A stretch of 64,000 bases of DNA from Arthrobacter sunyaminii (lineage in GTDB: Bacteria > Actinomycetota > Actinomycetes > Actinomycetales > Micrococcaceae): positions 2,418,001 to 2,482,000 of the forward strand of contig NZ_CP076456.1 in NCBI RefSeq assembly GCF_018866305.1, written 5' to 3'. Under the pieces are notes generated by a model. That model was not told where the DNA came from, did no database searches, and worked only from the letters and a program-made list of their open reading frames with translations. Shown in pieces: positions 36,113-43,725 of this stretch. The number at the start of each line of letters is the position of its first letter. Positions within the stretch are counted from its first letter, which is position 1. The position numbers and the translations under genes are program-made.

Positions 36113-37387
36113 TTAGGGCCGGCCGTAACGAGTTCTCACGAAGTACAAGCCAACGAGGGAAATCACCGCGATGGCCATGTAGTACAACCCCGGTGCGCTC
36201 AACGACCCGGTGACACTCAACAGCCAGGTCAGCACCAGCGGTGCAATACCCCCCAGCAACGTCACACCAACGTTATACGTGACTGCCAGCCCGGTTCCCC
36301 GAATCGCTGCCGGGAACATCGAGGAGAGCAAGGCAGGAAGCGGTCCAAAGTAGAACGCCATGATCACGCCGAGTATGCCGATAACCATGACAAGTGTTGG
36401 CACCGTTGGATTGGTGACCAAGAGCTGGAAAAGCGGCCAAGCCAGGAGCAGCGCACCGATTGCCGCATAAGTCATCACCTTTGCGGGTCCCACCCGGTCC
36501 GCGAGGTGACCAACAAACGGCACGCCCACGAGGGTAACAATGCCGGCAACCACGCCGCCGAGGTATGCCGCAGTTGCCGGGATTTCCAGGTTTGTCACGG
36601 CAAATGTGGGCATGTAGAGAATCATGTAAACGGAGATTGTCGCCACACCAATGACAGCTGAACCGGCAAGCAGGCGCCCATAATGGTTCACGATCAAGGT
36701 CTTGACCGGAGAAGATTCCTTTTCACTGTGAATGAAATCCTCGGTCTCCGAAAGCCTGGCGCGGATGTAGAGTCCCACCGGACCAATAAGCAGGCCGACG
36801 AAAAACGGCACACGCCAGCCCCAGCTGTTCAGCGCCTCTTCGGAGAGTCCTTCAGTCAGCGCGAAGCCAAAGGCTGAGGCCAGCAGCATTGAGGCGCCCT
36901 GGCTTGCCACCTGCCAAGACGAATAAAACGCTTTCTTGTGCGGTGCCGTCTCGATCAGAAATGCAGTTGCAGTGCCAAATTCGCCGCCTGCGGAGAAACC
37001 CTGGATGAGGCGTGAGAGCAGGATAATTACCCCGCCCCACATGCCAACCTGGGCGTAGGTGGGCGCCACTGCCATGATCAACGTGCCGACCATCATCAGC
37101 AGCAGGGTCAGTGAGAGTGCACTCTTGCGCCCCTTGCGGTCCGCGTAACTACCGAGCACCAGGCCGCCCAGCGGGCGGATCAGGTAGGAAATCGCAAAAG
37201 TGGCAAAGGTGAGAATCAGTGCGAACACCGGGTCCGAATCCGGGAAGAAGTTCTTGGCAATGACGGTTGCAAAGGTTGCGTAGACGATGATGTCGAACCA
37301 TTCAAGGGCGGCACCAATCGAGCTGCTGATCACCGCCTTCTTAGCATCTTTGAATTGCTTCGGAGTTATCGTTGACGCTGCGCTCAT
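36113..37387 (-). CDS. MFS transporter, metabolite:H+ symporter (MHS) family
   Basis: A 424-aa, 12-TM major facilitator. SSSIGAALEWFDIIVYATFA in TM1, RPLGGLVLGSYADRKGRKSAL as motif A and RLIQGFSAGGEFGTA in TM4-5 are hallmarks of the MHS group (citrate, proline/betaine and related importers). The ATG at 37387 overlaps the stop of the upstream M20 deacetylase by ATGA, so both are one operon. It probably imports the substrate or product of that enzyme. Confidence 0.9.
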   Translation of the reverse strand: MSAASTITPKQFKDAKKAVISSSIGAALEWFDIIVYATFATVIAKNFFPDSDPVFALILTFATFAISYLIRPLGGLVLGSYADRKGRKSALSLTLLLMMVGTLIMAVAPTYAQVGMWGGVIILLSRLIQGFSAGGEFGTATAFLIETAPHKKAFYSSWQVASQGASMLLASAFGFALTEGLSEEALNSWGWRVPFFVGLLIGPVGLYIRARLSETEDFIHSEKESSPVKTLIVNHYGRLLAGSAVIGVATISVYMILYMPTFAVTNLEIPATAAYLGGVVAGIVTLVGVPFVGHLADRVGPAKVMTYAAIGALLLAWPLFQLLVTNPTVPTLVMVIGILGVIMAFYFGPLPALLSSMFPAAIRGTGLAVTYNVGVTLLGGIAPLVLTWLLSVTGSLSAPGLYYMAIAVISLVGLYFVRTRYGRP

Positions 37388-38598
37388 GAGAGGCTCCCGG
37401 TGGGCGTGGGCTGAGGATTGGCAGACTGTGCGGTGAGTGCTTCCACAAGGTTGTCGATGAATGATTCGCACGCGGCAATCTGCTCCAGTGCGATGAATTC
37501 GTCAGGTGCATGAGCCTGGGCAATGTCGCCGGGTCCGCAAACTACCGTGGGAATGCCCGCATTCGAGAACAGTCCCGCCTCGGTACCGTAGGTCACCTTA
37601 TCCGGGCTTGGCGTTCCACCCAGTTCGGATGCCAGGGAGACTATGGAGTCCTCCTCGGGAGTATCAAGCCCCGGTGTCTGGGCCAGCACCGTGAAATCAA
37701 CGCGGGCTTTTGGGTTCCGCTCCTTCATGAGCGCCTCAATGCGCAGCGCTTCAGCACGGAATTCTTCAATGAGTTCCACCGGGTCATCATCCGCAATGGA
37801 ACGGAATTCAAAGTGAAGCGTGCATGCTGCCGGTATGGTGTTTACCGCGATGCCGCCCTGAATTTGGTTCACCGTAGCAGTGGTGTAGGGGACAATGAAG
37901 GCTTCATCAGACGCACCGGCACCGGCGAACTTCTCAGCCTTGGCATCAACAAAGGCCGCAAAGTCGGCGGCGGCAGCAATCGCATTGACTCCCTGCGGGG
38001 TCAGTGAGGAATGTGCTGCAATACCGTGAAAATCCACCTTGATGACATTGACCGATTTGTGCCCCCGCACCACGCGCATCGAGGTTGGCTCCCCCACAAT
38101 GGCACCGCGCGGCTTCAGACCCTCGGCCGTGATGGCCTCTACCAGGCCAACCGCACCGATGCAGCCAACTTCCTCATCGTAGGAGAAGGCCAGATGGATG
38201 GGTTCGCTGAGTTCGGCAGCAACGATGGAGTCGAGTTTGGCCATCACCACGCCAACAAAGGATTTCATGTCACAGGCGCCGCGGGCATAAAGCTTGCCAT
38301 CACGTATTTCAGGGGTGAAAGGGTCAGAGCCCCAGTCCTGTCCGTCGACGGGCACAACATCGGTGTGTCCGGAAAGCACAATGCCACCGGTCCGTGTGCC
38401 GTCGCCCGCAGGAATGGTGGCGAGCAAATTTGCCTTCTGACCGGTTGCATCGTGAACCAGCTTGGATTCGATGCCCAGGGCTTTGAGGCGCTCACCCACA
38501 TACTCGATCAGCGGAAGGTTGCTGTCCCGGCTGACTGTCTCAAAATTGATCAGCCTGGTAATTTCCTCAAGCGTTGCATCGCTCGGTGTTGGTGACAT
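37384..38598 (-). CDS. M20 family deacetylase, ArgE/acetylornithine deacetylase-like
   Basis: A 404-aa di-zinc hydrolase. Motifs are LSGHTDVVPVDGQDW, ARGACDMKSFV (bridging Asp), YDEEVGCIGA (catalytic Glu and ligand), IVGEPTSMRVVRGHKS and the dimerisation His in HGIAAHSS. It resembles ArgE, but linkage to an MHS importer instead of arginine genes suggests a catabolic deacylase for an N-acyl amino acid. An inverted repeat upstream may be an operator. Confidence 0.88.
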   Translation of the reverse strand: MSPTPSDATLEEITRLINFETVSRDSNLPLIEYVGERLKALGIESKLVHDATGQKANLLATIPAGDGTRTGGIVLSGHTDVVPVDGQDWGSDPFTPEIRDGKLYARGACDMKSFVGVVMAKLDSIVAAELSEPIHLAFSYDEEVGCIGAVGLVEAITAEGLKPRGAIVGEPTSMRVVRGHKSVNVIKVDFHGIAAHSSLTPQGVNAIAAAADFAAFVDAKAEKFAGAGASDEAFIVPYTTATVNQIQGGIAVNTIPAACTLHFEFRSIADDDPVELIEEFRAEALRIEALMKERNPKARVDFTVLAQTPGLDTPEEDSIVSLASELGGTPSPDKVTYGTEAGLFSNAGIPTVVCGPGDIAQAHAPDEFIALEQIAACESFIDNLVEALTAQSANPQPTPTGSLS

Positions 38599-38652
38599 GT
38601 TTTACTCCCGGTCTTCATCGAGACAACTGCTGAGGTCCCGCATTATCAGCGG

Positions 38653-38676
38653 ACTGACAGTCGAGAGTCTGTCACT
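38653..38676. promoter_or_regulatory. Candidate operator upstream of the M20-MHS operon
   Basis: ACTGACAG and CTGTCACT form an 8-bp inverted repeat with one mismatch and an 8-base spacer, 55 bases upstream of the deacetylase start. Size and position fit a GntR- or TetR-like site; no regulator gene is adjacent. Confidence 0.3.
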
Positions 38677-38779
38677 GTGAGCCATCCTTGTCACACTAAT
38701 TCGGGCTCGGCCGTCATATTCTCATTGCGCGGCACGCGACTTCACTTATTCTGTCTAACAGTTCATGTGAGGAAGGTTG

Positions 38780-38956
38780 GTGACCAGGCACGTAGTTTTG
38801 GTCGGTCTGCCTTGGATTCCTATCTTTCTCGGGGTTGTCACCTTGGTTATCGGAATCACTGGACTCGTGGTCACCACGATGCAGCCGGCGTCCGAGGTAA
38901 GGATCGTTAGCAGAATCAGCCGGCGTTTGAAGAAGCGTGATAGGTCCGAATCTTAG
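38780..38956 (+). pseudogene. 58-aa truncated paralog of the 849-aa membrane protein
   Basis: A GTG three bases after AGGAAGG opens a 58-codon frame. Residues 10-43 contain LPWIPIFLG, IGITGLVVTT and QPASEVRIV, matching residues of the N-terminal TM segment of the protein at 43726-46275 at about 26 of 34 positions. After this it diverges to a basic tail (RRLKKRDRSES) and stops. It is either a decayed 5' fragment of a second copy or a new small one-TM protein, and the ribosome-binding site is intact. Confidence 0.7.
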
Positions 38957-38984
38957 TAACCATCGCAGTAGTCAACGCAACAGC

Positions 38985-39167
38985 CTAAAGAATCGCAGGT
39001 AGACCTCGGCATGCCGTTCTTCCGAGAACGTCCCACTCCGCGTCGGGAGAGAGCAACGATTGGAGATCTGTTGCGTCGATGCTTGTGAGGGCAACAGCGA
39101 AGCGGCGGGTGATCTCGTGGCGAGGTGCGTTGCCGCAGTTGGGTTCGCTGTGTACTCGGATTGTCAT
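38985..39167 (-). pseudogene. N-terminal stub of an NTF2/SnoaL-like protein
   Basis: A 60-aa frame whose middle, EITRRFAVALTSIDATDLQ followed by SLLSPDAEWDVLGR, resembles the first helix and strand of SnoaL-like NTF2-fold proteins. These are normally 110-150 aa, and here the frame stops at once after LPAIL. It is probably truncated. The similarity is short, so the assignment is tentative. Confidence 0.35.
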
Positions 39168-39220
39168 GGGACGAATCTTGGTTTTCCGGGTGGGCGGGTG
39201 TCAACCAGCTGCCCACCCCT

Positions 39221-39961
39221 TCAAAGGCCCTGTTCGCCGGCCTGTTCCAGGAGCCACGTCTCGACATCTGGCCATGCAACCTGCAACTCACCGTTGAGGC
39301 CCTCGTGGTCGTACCCTGGATACTGCTTCCACGGGACACCCCGCCGACTCAAACCGTCGGCCAACTCTTCATGAGGCAGGACCATCCCAACAGCATCATG
39401 ATCCTGGTCGCCCCAGAAGCAATAGAGCGGACTGGGAGCACTATCAACCAGGGAATTCGGGGCTAGGCTGGCGAGCTCACGGTAGAAAATGGCACCCGCC
39501 ACAGGATCGAACCTGTGATCAATCTGCGCCCAGAGGGACTCGTCCTGCTCCATTTCCGCCATCTGCACATCAACGTCGCGGGAAGTGATCCCGTAGTCTC
39601 CAAGCAGGGGGAAACCACCCGCGGCAACGGCCACTACAGACCCATGCTCGGCTAACCGCTGTGCCAGCCAAGGGCCGAATGCACCAGTGAACGAATAACC
39701 GAAAAACAGGAAGCGTGGAAACCCCAGGTTTAGAGCCACTTGGCGCAAGTCGCTGGCCCAGCGGTCAGGATTGTATGGTCCACGAGTTCGCGTGCTGGCT
39801 CCGAAATCGCGGGGCGAGGCAATGATGACGGTGAATCGACGCGCCATCAGTTCCACCAACTCGGGAAACCACGTGTAGTTACATTCCGGTGCAAGCAAGG
39901 CAGGACCGGAACCCGTGACCCTGAACGCTATCTTTGCCCCGTCAATATCCATGAAATCCAT
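39221..39961 (-). CDS. Alpha/beta-fold hydrolase
   Basis: A 246-aa serine hydrolase fold. The cap strand begins MDFMDIDGAKIAFRVTG, the nucleophile elbow is GYSFTG, and a late Asp (FWGDQDHDAVG) and His (GYDHEGLNG) could complete the triad. The substrate is unknown. The start ATG 39961 fits the fold; a GTG at 40132 would add 57 residues without similarity. No neighbour suggests a pathway. The 284 bases up to 40245 hold no other gene I can support. Confidence 0.72.
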   Translation of the reverse strand: MDFMDIDGAKIAFRVTGSGPALLAPECNYTWFPELVELMARRFTVIIASPRDFGASTRTRGPYNPDRWASDLRQVALNLGFPRFLFFGYSFTGAFGPWLAQRLAEHGSVVAVAAGGFPLLGDYGITSRDVDVQMAEMEQDESLWAQIDHRFDPVAGAIFYRELASLAPNSLVDSAPSPLYCFWGDQDHDAVGMVLPHEELADGLSRRGVPWKQYPGYDHEGLNGELQVAWPDVETWLLEQAGEQGL

Positions 39962-40245
39962 GTGAGTGACTGTAGACAACCAGGAGGCAGAAATCTTCGG
40001 GGCACGCATGTTGAGCTTGGCATCGCGATTGATCAAGGCAGAAGAATAATCCTGCATTCCCCGGCCGGAGTCATAGATGACCCCGGGACCACCAGCACGT
40101 TCCACCACCTCCCTGAATTGGAGAAGTGCCACGGAACTCTGGACGACCTCATAACAATGATCCTCGGCCGAGAAGTGACCGTAGCCGCTGATTAACCCAA
40201 TTCATCCGACGTAAATCCACTGTGCATGCGGCCCGGATTAATCCT

Positions 40246-40791
40246 TCAGCGTCCGCTTTCCTTGATGTTGGTTCGATGGCTGGTGATTCTGAAGCGGGTG
40301 ATGCGCTGGATCATGACGGGATACAAGTGCAGGATCACCCCGATCAACAGAATCTGTGCAGCACCTCGAGGGTGTGATGCCGCCACGGCCATGATGGCCA
40401 GTACTGCGGTAGCGGAGAAGCCGAGAAGGTGACCGGTTTCGGACTGCTCGGTCCCTCGAAGGAAGCGGGCTTTTCCTGACGCTCCTTGCTCTGTCCGACG
40501 CATCTGCATAATGATCCTGTTCCAGCCGACGACGCCGAGCAAGCGCCGGAATGCCTCCGTTCCCAGCAGGGTGTAAATCCGTGGCTCGAATGGTTTGACC
40601 CGGTAGCGCTGGCGTGCAACGTCCACCAGTACCGGACCAATCAGGAGCGCCATGAAGAGAAAGGCGCCCTGGACAACAAACGCGTAGACGAGGTGATCGG
40701 GTCCGATGGCGAACCAGCCGGCGACTGCAAGTCCGAGACCCGCCACCAGACCCATCGTGGACGAGCCCAGTTGTCCATGAGGCAGTGCCAT
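40246..40791 (-). CDS. Membrane protein, unknown function
   Basis: A 181-aa protein with four hydrophobic stretches: GLVAGLGLAVAGWFAIG, VYAFVVQGAFLFMALLIGP, a pair near 125-160 (LLGFSATAVLAIMAVA and AQILLIGVILHLYPVM). The soluble centre contains FRRLLGVVGWNRIIMQMRR. The overall layout is reminiscent of small CrtO-type acyltransferase-like membrane proteins, but that is not secure. It starts GTG-ATG with a weak ribosome-binding site. Confidence 0.6.
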   Translation of the reverse strand: MALPHGQLGSSTMGLVAGLGLAVAGWFAIGPDHLVYAFVVQGAFLFMALLIGPVLVDVARQRYRVKPFEPRIYTLLGTEAFRRLLGVVGWNRIIMQMRRTEQGASGKARFLRGTEQSETGHLLGFSATAVLAIMAVAASHPRGAAQILLIGVILHLYPVMIQRITRFRITSHRTNIKESGR

Positions 40792-40950
40792 CACGTCACC
40801 CGGATTCCGTGTGTGGCACCGGCTAGCGGCTGCAGTAGAACGGAAGCTGTCATGGCCCCGAGTCTAGCCAGAGCGGAGACTTTCTCCTGGTTGTCCCCCG
40901 ATCGCCGGAGAATGGCAAGACCAGAAGAATGCTGCGGTTAGGCTGTGCAT

Positions 40951-41145
40951 ATGACTGCTTGGAGCCGCCGCCTGTTCGGTGCCTCGATCGTTTTCGGTGT
41001 GGGCGCGGTGCTGCTGGCTGAACAGCTGCCGGAATGGTGGGGGCCGGCGTCGCTCCTTTGCATGGTCCTGGCTGCAGCTGGGTTCCTAACCTGCTCCGTT
41101 CTTGAGTACCGCCGCGGCCGCTCGGCAGCAGGCAGTTTGGGGTAG
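40951..41145 (+). CDS. Small two-TM membrane protein (intact copy)
   Basis: A 64-aa protein starting MTAWSRRLFG with two TM segments: SIVFGVGAVLLAEQLPEWW and ASLLCMVLAAAGFLTCSVL, and a basic tail EYRRGRSAAG. No family is recognised. A decayed copy is present at 61269-61477. Its existence supports this as a real gene. The function is unknown. Confidence 0.65.
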   Translation: MTAWSRRLFGASIVFGVGAVLLAEQLPEWWGPASLLCMVLAAAGFLTCSVLEYRRGRSAAGSLG

Positions 41146-41276
41146 CGGCTTCACTCCAGGGTGCGGCGCCATCACTGGGTCCCTGCTCGACGACCGGGCG
41201 TGCGTACACTCGTTACGTATCAGCTTCAATCCGCCTCTGGACGCATCCGTTCAGGCCTGACAAGGAGGTCTTCAAC

Positions 41277-41294
41277 GTGCGGGACAAGCGATGA
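41277..41294 (+). other. Five-codon leader ORF overlapping the mmcQ-like start
   Basis: The best Shine-Dalgarno in the region, AAGGAGG (41262-41268), is eight bases before a GTG that opens GTG-CGG-GAC-AAG-CGA-TGA. Its stop overlaps the ATG of the next gene (ATGA). The downstream gene itself has no such site, so it may be translated by coupling to this mini-ORF. Confidence 0.45.
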
Positions 41295-41647
41295 CGCTCT
41301 CCGGAGCGCGGCTGCAGCAGATTGCCCGCGACACAGCGGCATCGCTTAACGATGTGAGCCGCGGGCGTCCGTTCACCCCGCATCTGGACGTGTGGAAAGT
41401 GCGCGGCAAAGTCTTTCTCATCGTCACCGAGGACGACCCTGATCTGCAGATCATCACTGTGAAGATCGACCCGCCTTACGGTGACGCACTCCGCCGCGAC
41501 CACGCGACGATCGTCCCCGGGCATTACCTCGACAAGCAGCACTGGATCTCTATTGGCCCCGGGGCCGGGATCACGCCGGAGCTGATCGAGGACCTCATCT
41601 ACACCTCCTACGACCTCGCAGGTGGCCTGAAACCGGAGCGCTCGTGA
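41291..41647 (+). CDS. MmcQ/YjbR family protein
   Basis: A 118-aa protein of the MmcQ/YjbR fold: a double-wing DNA-binding-like domain with FTPHLDVWKVRGKVFLIV, VKIDPPYGDALRRDH and PGHYLDKQHWISI. The function of the family is not settled. It ends in a four-base overlap (GTGA) with rarA, so the two are co-translated, suggesting a link to replication-fork repair. No own ribosome-binding site is seen. Confidence 0.83.
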   Translation: MTLSGARLQQIARDTAASLNDVSRGRPFTPHLDVWKVRGKVFLIVTEDDPDLQIITVKIDPPYGDALRRDHATIVPGHYLDKQHWISIGPGAGITPELIEDLIYTSYDLAGGLKPERS

Positions 41648-42987
41648 ACGACACACCATCCCTGTTCGAGGCCGACGACGCCTCCCGGCCTCTGGCCGAC
41701 CGGCTCCGCCCCCGCACCCTGCGCGACGTCGTCGGGCAGGACCACCTGCTCGCACCTGATGCTCCGATCGGCCGGATGGTGGATGCGCACCGGCTCGTGT
41801 CCATGGTGTTGTGGGGTCCGCCGGGGTGCGGGAAGACCACGATCGCCAGGCTCCTCGCCGAGCAGACGGATCTGGCGTTCGAACCGCTCTCCGCCACCTT
41901 CTCCGGCGTCGCTGACCTCCGAAAGGTGTTCTCGGCGGCGCAGCGCCGGCGTGAGGTCGGCCAGGGCACGATGCTGTTCGTCGATGAGATTCACCGGTTC
42001 AACCGTGCCCAGCAGGACTCGTTCCTGCCTTATGTCGAAGACGGCACCATCGTCCTCGTCGGTGCGACGACGGAAAACCCGAGCTTTGAGCTCAACGGGG
42101 CGCTCCTTTCCCGAACCCAGGTCTTCGTGTTGAAACGCCTCGACGACGCCGCGCTGGAGACCCTCATCGCCCGGGCAGAGGATCTCCTCGGCGCGCCCCT
42201 GCCGCTGACAGATGATGCCCGGCAGGCGCTGGTTGCGATGGCGGACGGTGACGGCCGCTATCTGCTGAACATGATCGAACAGATCCATGACCTTCCTGCA
42301 CCCGTGGACACGGCGGCGCTTGCTGCGGCGGTGCAGAAACGGGCACCGCTATATGACAAGGCGCAGGAAGGTCATTACAACCTGATCTCCGCCCTGCACA
42401 AGGCCATGCGGGGTTCGGACCCGGACGCAGCACTGTACTGGGTGGCGCGGATGCTCGACGGCGGTGAGGACCCCCTGTTCATTGCCCGCCGCATCACCCG
42501 GTTCGCGAACGAAGATGTGGGCATGGCTGACCCGCAGGCCGTGCAACAGGCCCTCGCAGCCTGGGACGTGTATGAACGCCTCGGCTCGCCCGAAGGCGAA
42601 CTCGCCATCGCGCAGGCCGTCGTCTACCTCGCCACCGCACCGAAGTCCATCGGCGTGTACCGCGGGTTCCGCAAGGCGCGTGCTGCGGCGAAACGAACCG
42701 GGTCATTGACGCCGCCGGCGCACATCCTGAATGCCCCGACCCGGCTGATGAAAGACCTCGGCTACGGCGACGGCTACCAGTACGACCCCGACACCGAGAC
42801 CGGATTCTCCGGTGCGAACTATTTCCCCGACGGCATGCCAAGGGAAACCTTCTACCAACCCACCGCGCGCGGGTACGAGCGGGCCATTGCCGAACGGCTG
42901 GCCCACTGGGCGAAGCTCCGAGCAGCGGCACCCGGATCCTCTGAAGCAGATCCACCCGGGACCGCGTCGAACGGGCCAGTCACCTGA
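41644..42987 (+). CDS. rarA: Replication-associated recombination protein RarA (MgsA)
   Basis: A 447-aa AAA+ ATPase acting at stalled replication forks, related to clamp loaders. It has an N-terminal LADRLRPRTLRDVVGQDHLL, Walker A GPPGCGKTTIAR, Walker B MLFVDEIHRFN, sensor 1 VGATTENPSF, and a C-terminal tetramerisation domain with DPDAALYWVARMLDGGEDP. The start is GTG overlapping the mmcQ-like stop. The length is normal. Confidence 0.96.
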   Translation: MNDTPSLFEADDASRPLADRLRPRTLRDVVGQDHLLAPDAPIGRMVDAHRLVSMVLWGPPGCGKTTIARLLAEQTDLAFEPLSATFSGVADLRKVFSAAQRRREVGQGTMLFVDEIHRFNRAQQDSFLPYVEDGTIVLVGATTENPSFELNGALLSRTQVFVLKRLDDAALETLIARAEDLLGAPLPLTDDARQALVAMADGDGRYLLNMIEQIHDLPAPVDTAALAAAVQKRAPLYDKAQEGHYNLISALHKAMRGSDPDAALYWVARMLDGGEDPLFIARRITRFANEDVGMADPQAVQQALAAWDVYERLGSPEGELAIAQAVVYLATAPKSIGVYRGFRKARAAAKRTGSLTPPAHILNAPTRLMKDLGYGDGYQYDPDTETGFSGANYFPDGMPRETFYQPTARGYERAIAERLAHWAKLRAAAPGSSEADPPGTASNGPVT

Positions 42988-43118
42988 CTACCTATGGCCA
43001 TGACCCCAGCCTGGATTCTTGATCGACTCAGGAAGTCGTCATCCGAGTCCTCAGTTGATCGCTGAACTAAGCCCTGTGCGGTTCAGCCTCGCCCGGTCAG
43101 GGACACCATCCGGCGGGT

Positions 43119-43631
43119 CTACTGGCGGGCGCCCCCGGAATCCTTAGAATCCGCCACCTGGTCCAGGACCAGGGAGCTCGCGGCAGTGACGACCGCCATC
43201 ACCAGGCGCGGCCGTGCCACCCCGCGCCGGACCAACCACGTTTCGATTCGCTTGTCCAGCACCAGGCTCAATGCCAGGAACCCGCTCACGGCGACGCCCA
43301 CCGTCGCCGCCAGTGAGGTCAAGGTCCACGCCGGAACCCGCGCCGCGCCTACATCTGCGCGCACATAGGAAGGGACAGGTGCGGTGCTGCCGGCGTCGTC
43401 GTCGTTGGAGCCGGCAACGGCCGGGGTGACGAGGTCGACTTTCCCGGCGGCAGCCAGCTTCCGCCCTTTCTTGACGCCCCTCCGCAGGGCAGTGGCTGCG
43501 ATGATGCCAAGGGCGGCGCCGGGGGCGAGGACGTAGGCGCGGCGCATCCCCGGGGAGAAGTCAGCCGGGCTTTTCAGGGTGAGCGCACCCGAGAAAGCGG
43601 CAAGTGCGAGCGACAGCGGTAGATTCTTCAT
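43119..43631 (-). CDS. Membrane protein, unknown function
   Basis: A 170-aa protein with hydrophobic segments near the N-terminus (LPLSLALAAFSGALTL), at 36-50 (APGAALGIIAATAL) and at about 105-127 (LTSLAATVGVAVSGFLALSLVL), an intervening acidic loop (SNDDDAGST), and a C-terminal region LVMAVVTAASSLVLDQVAD. No family is recognised. It is downstream of the 849-aa protein on the same strand but 94 bases away. Confidence 0.6.
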   Translation of the reverse strand: MKNLPLSLALAAFSGALTLKSPADFSPGMRRAYVLAPGAALGIIAATALRRGVKKGRKLAAAGKVDLVTPAVAGSNDDDAGSTAPVPSYVRADVGAARVPAWTLTSLAATVGVAVSGFLALSLVLDKRIETWLVRRGVARPRLVMAVVTAASSLVLDQVADSKDSGGARQ

Positions 43632-43725
43632 GGCCTACACGCTACAGGCCGCCCGCAAACCTTGGTTTCGGGCCGGGATATCAACTGTGCTCGTCCGGAC
43701 GCAGAGGATCGGGCTTAGTTCCGTT

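Noticed and set aside
38953..39339. 128-codon minus-strand frame
   Set aside because: Arg/Ser/Thr-rich composition, and it overlaps the alpha/beta hydrolase end in another frame; the NTF2-like frame at 38985-39167 is more protein-like.
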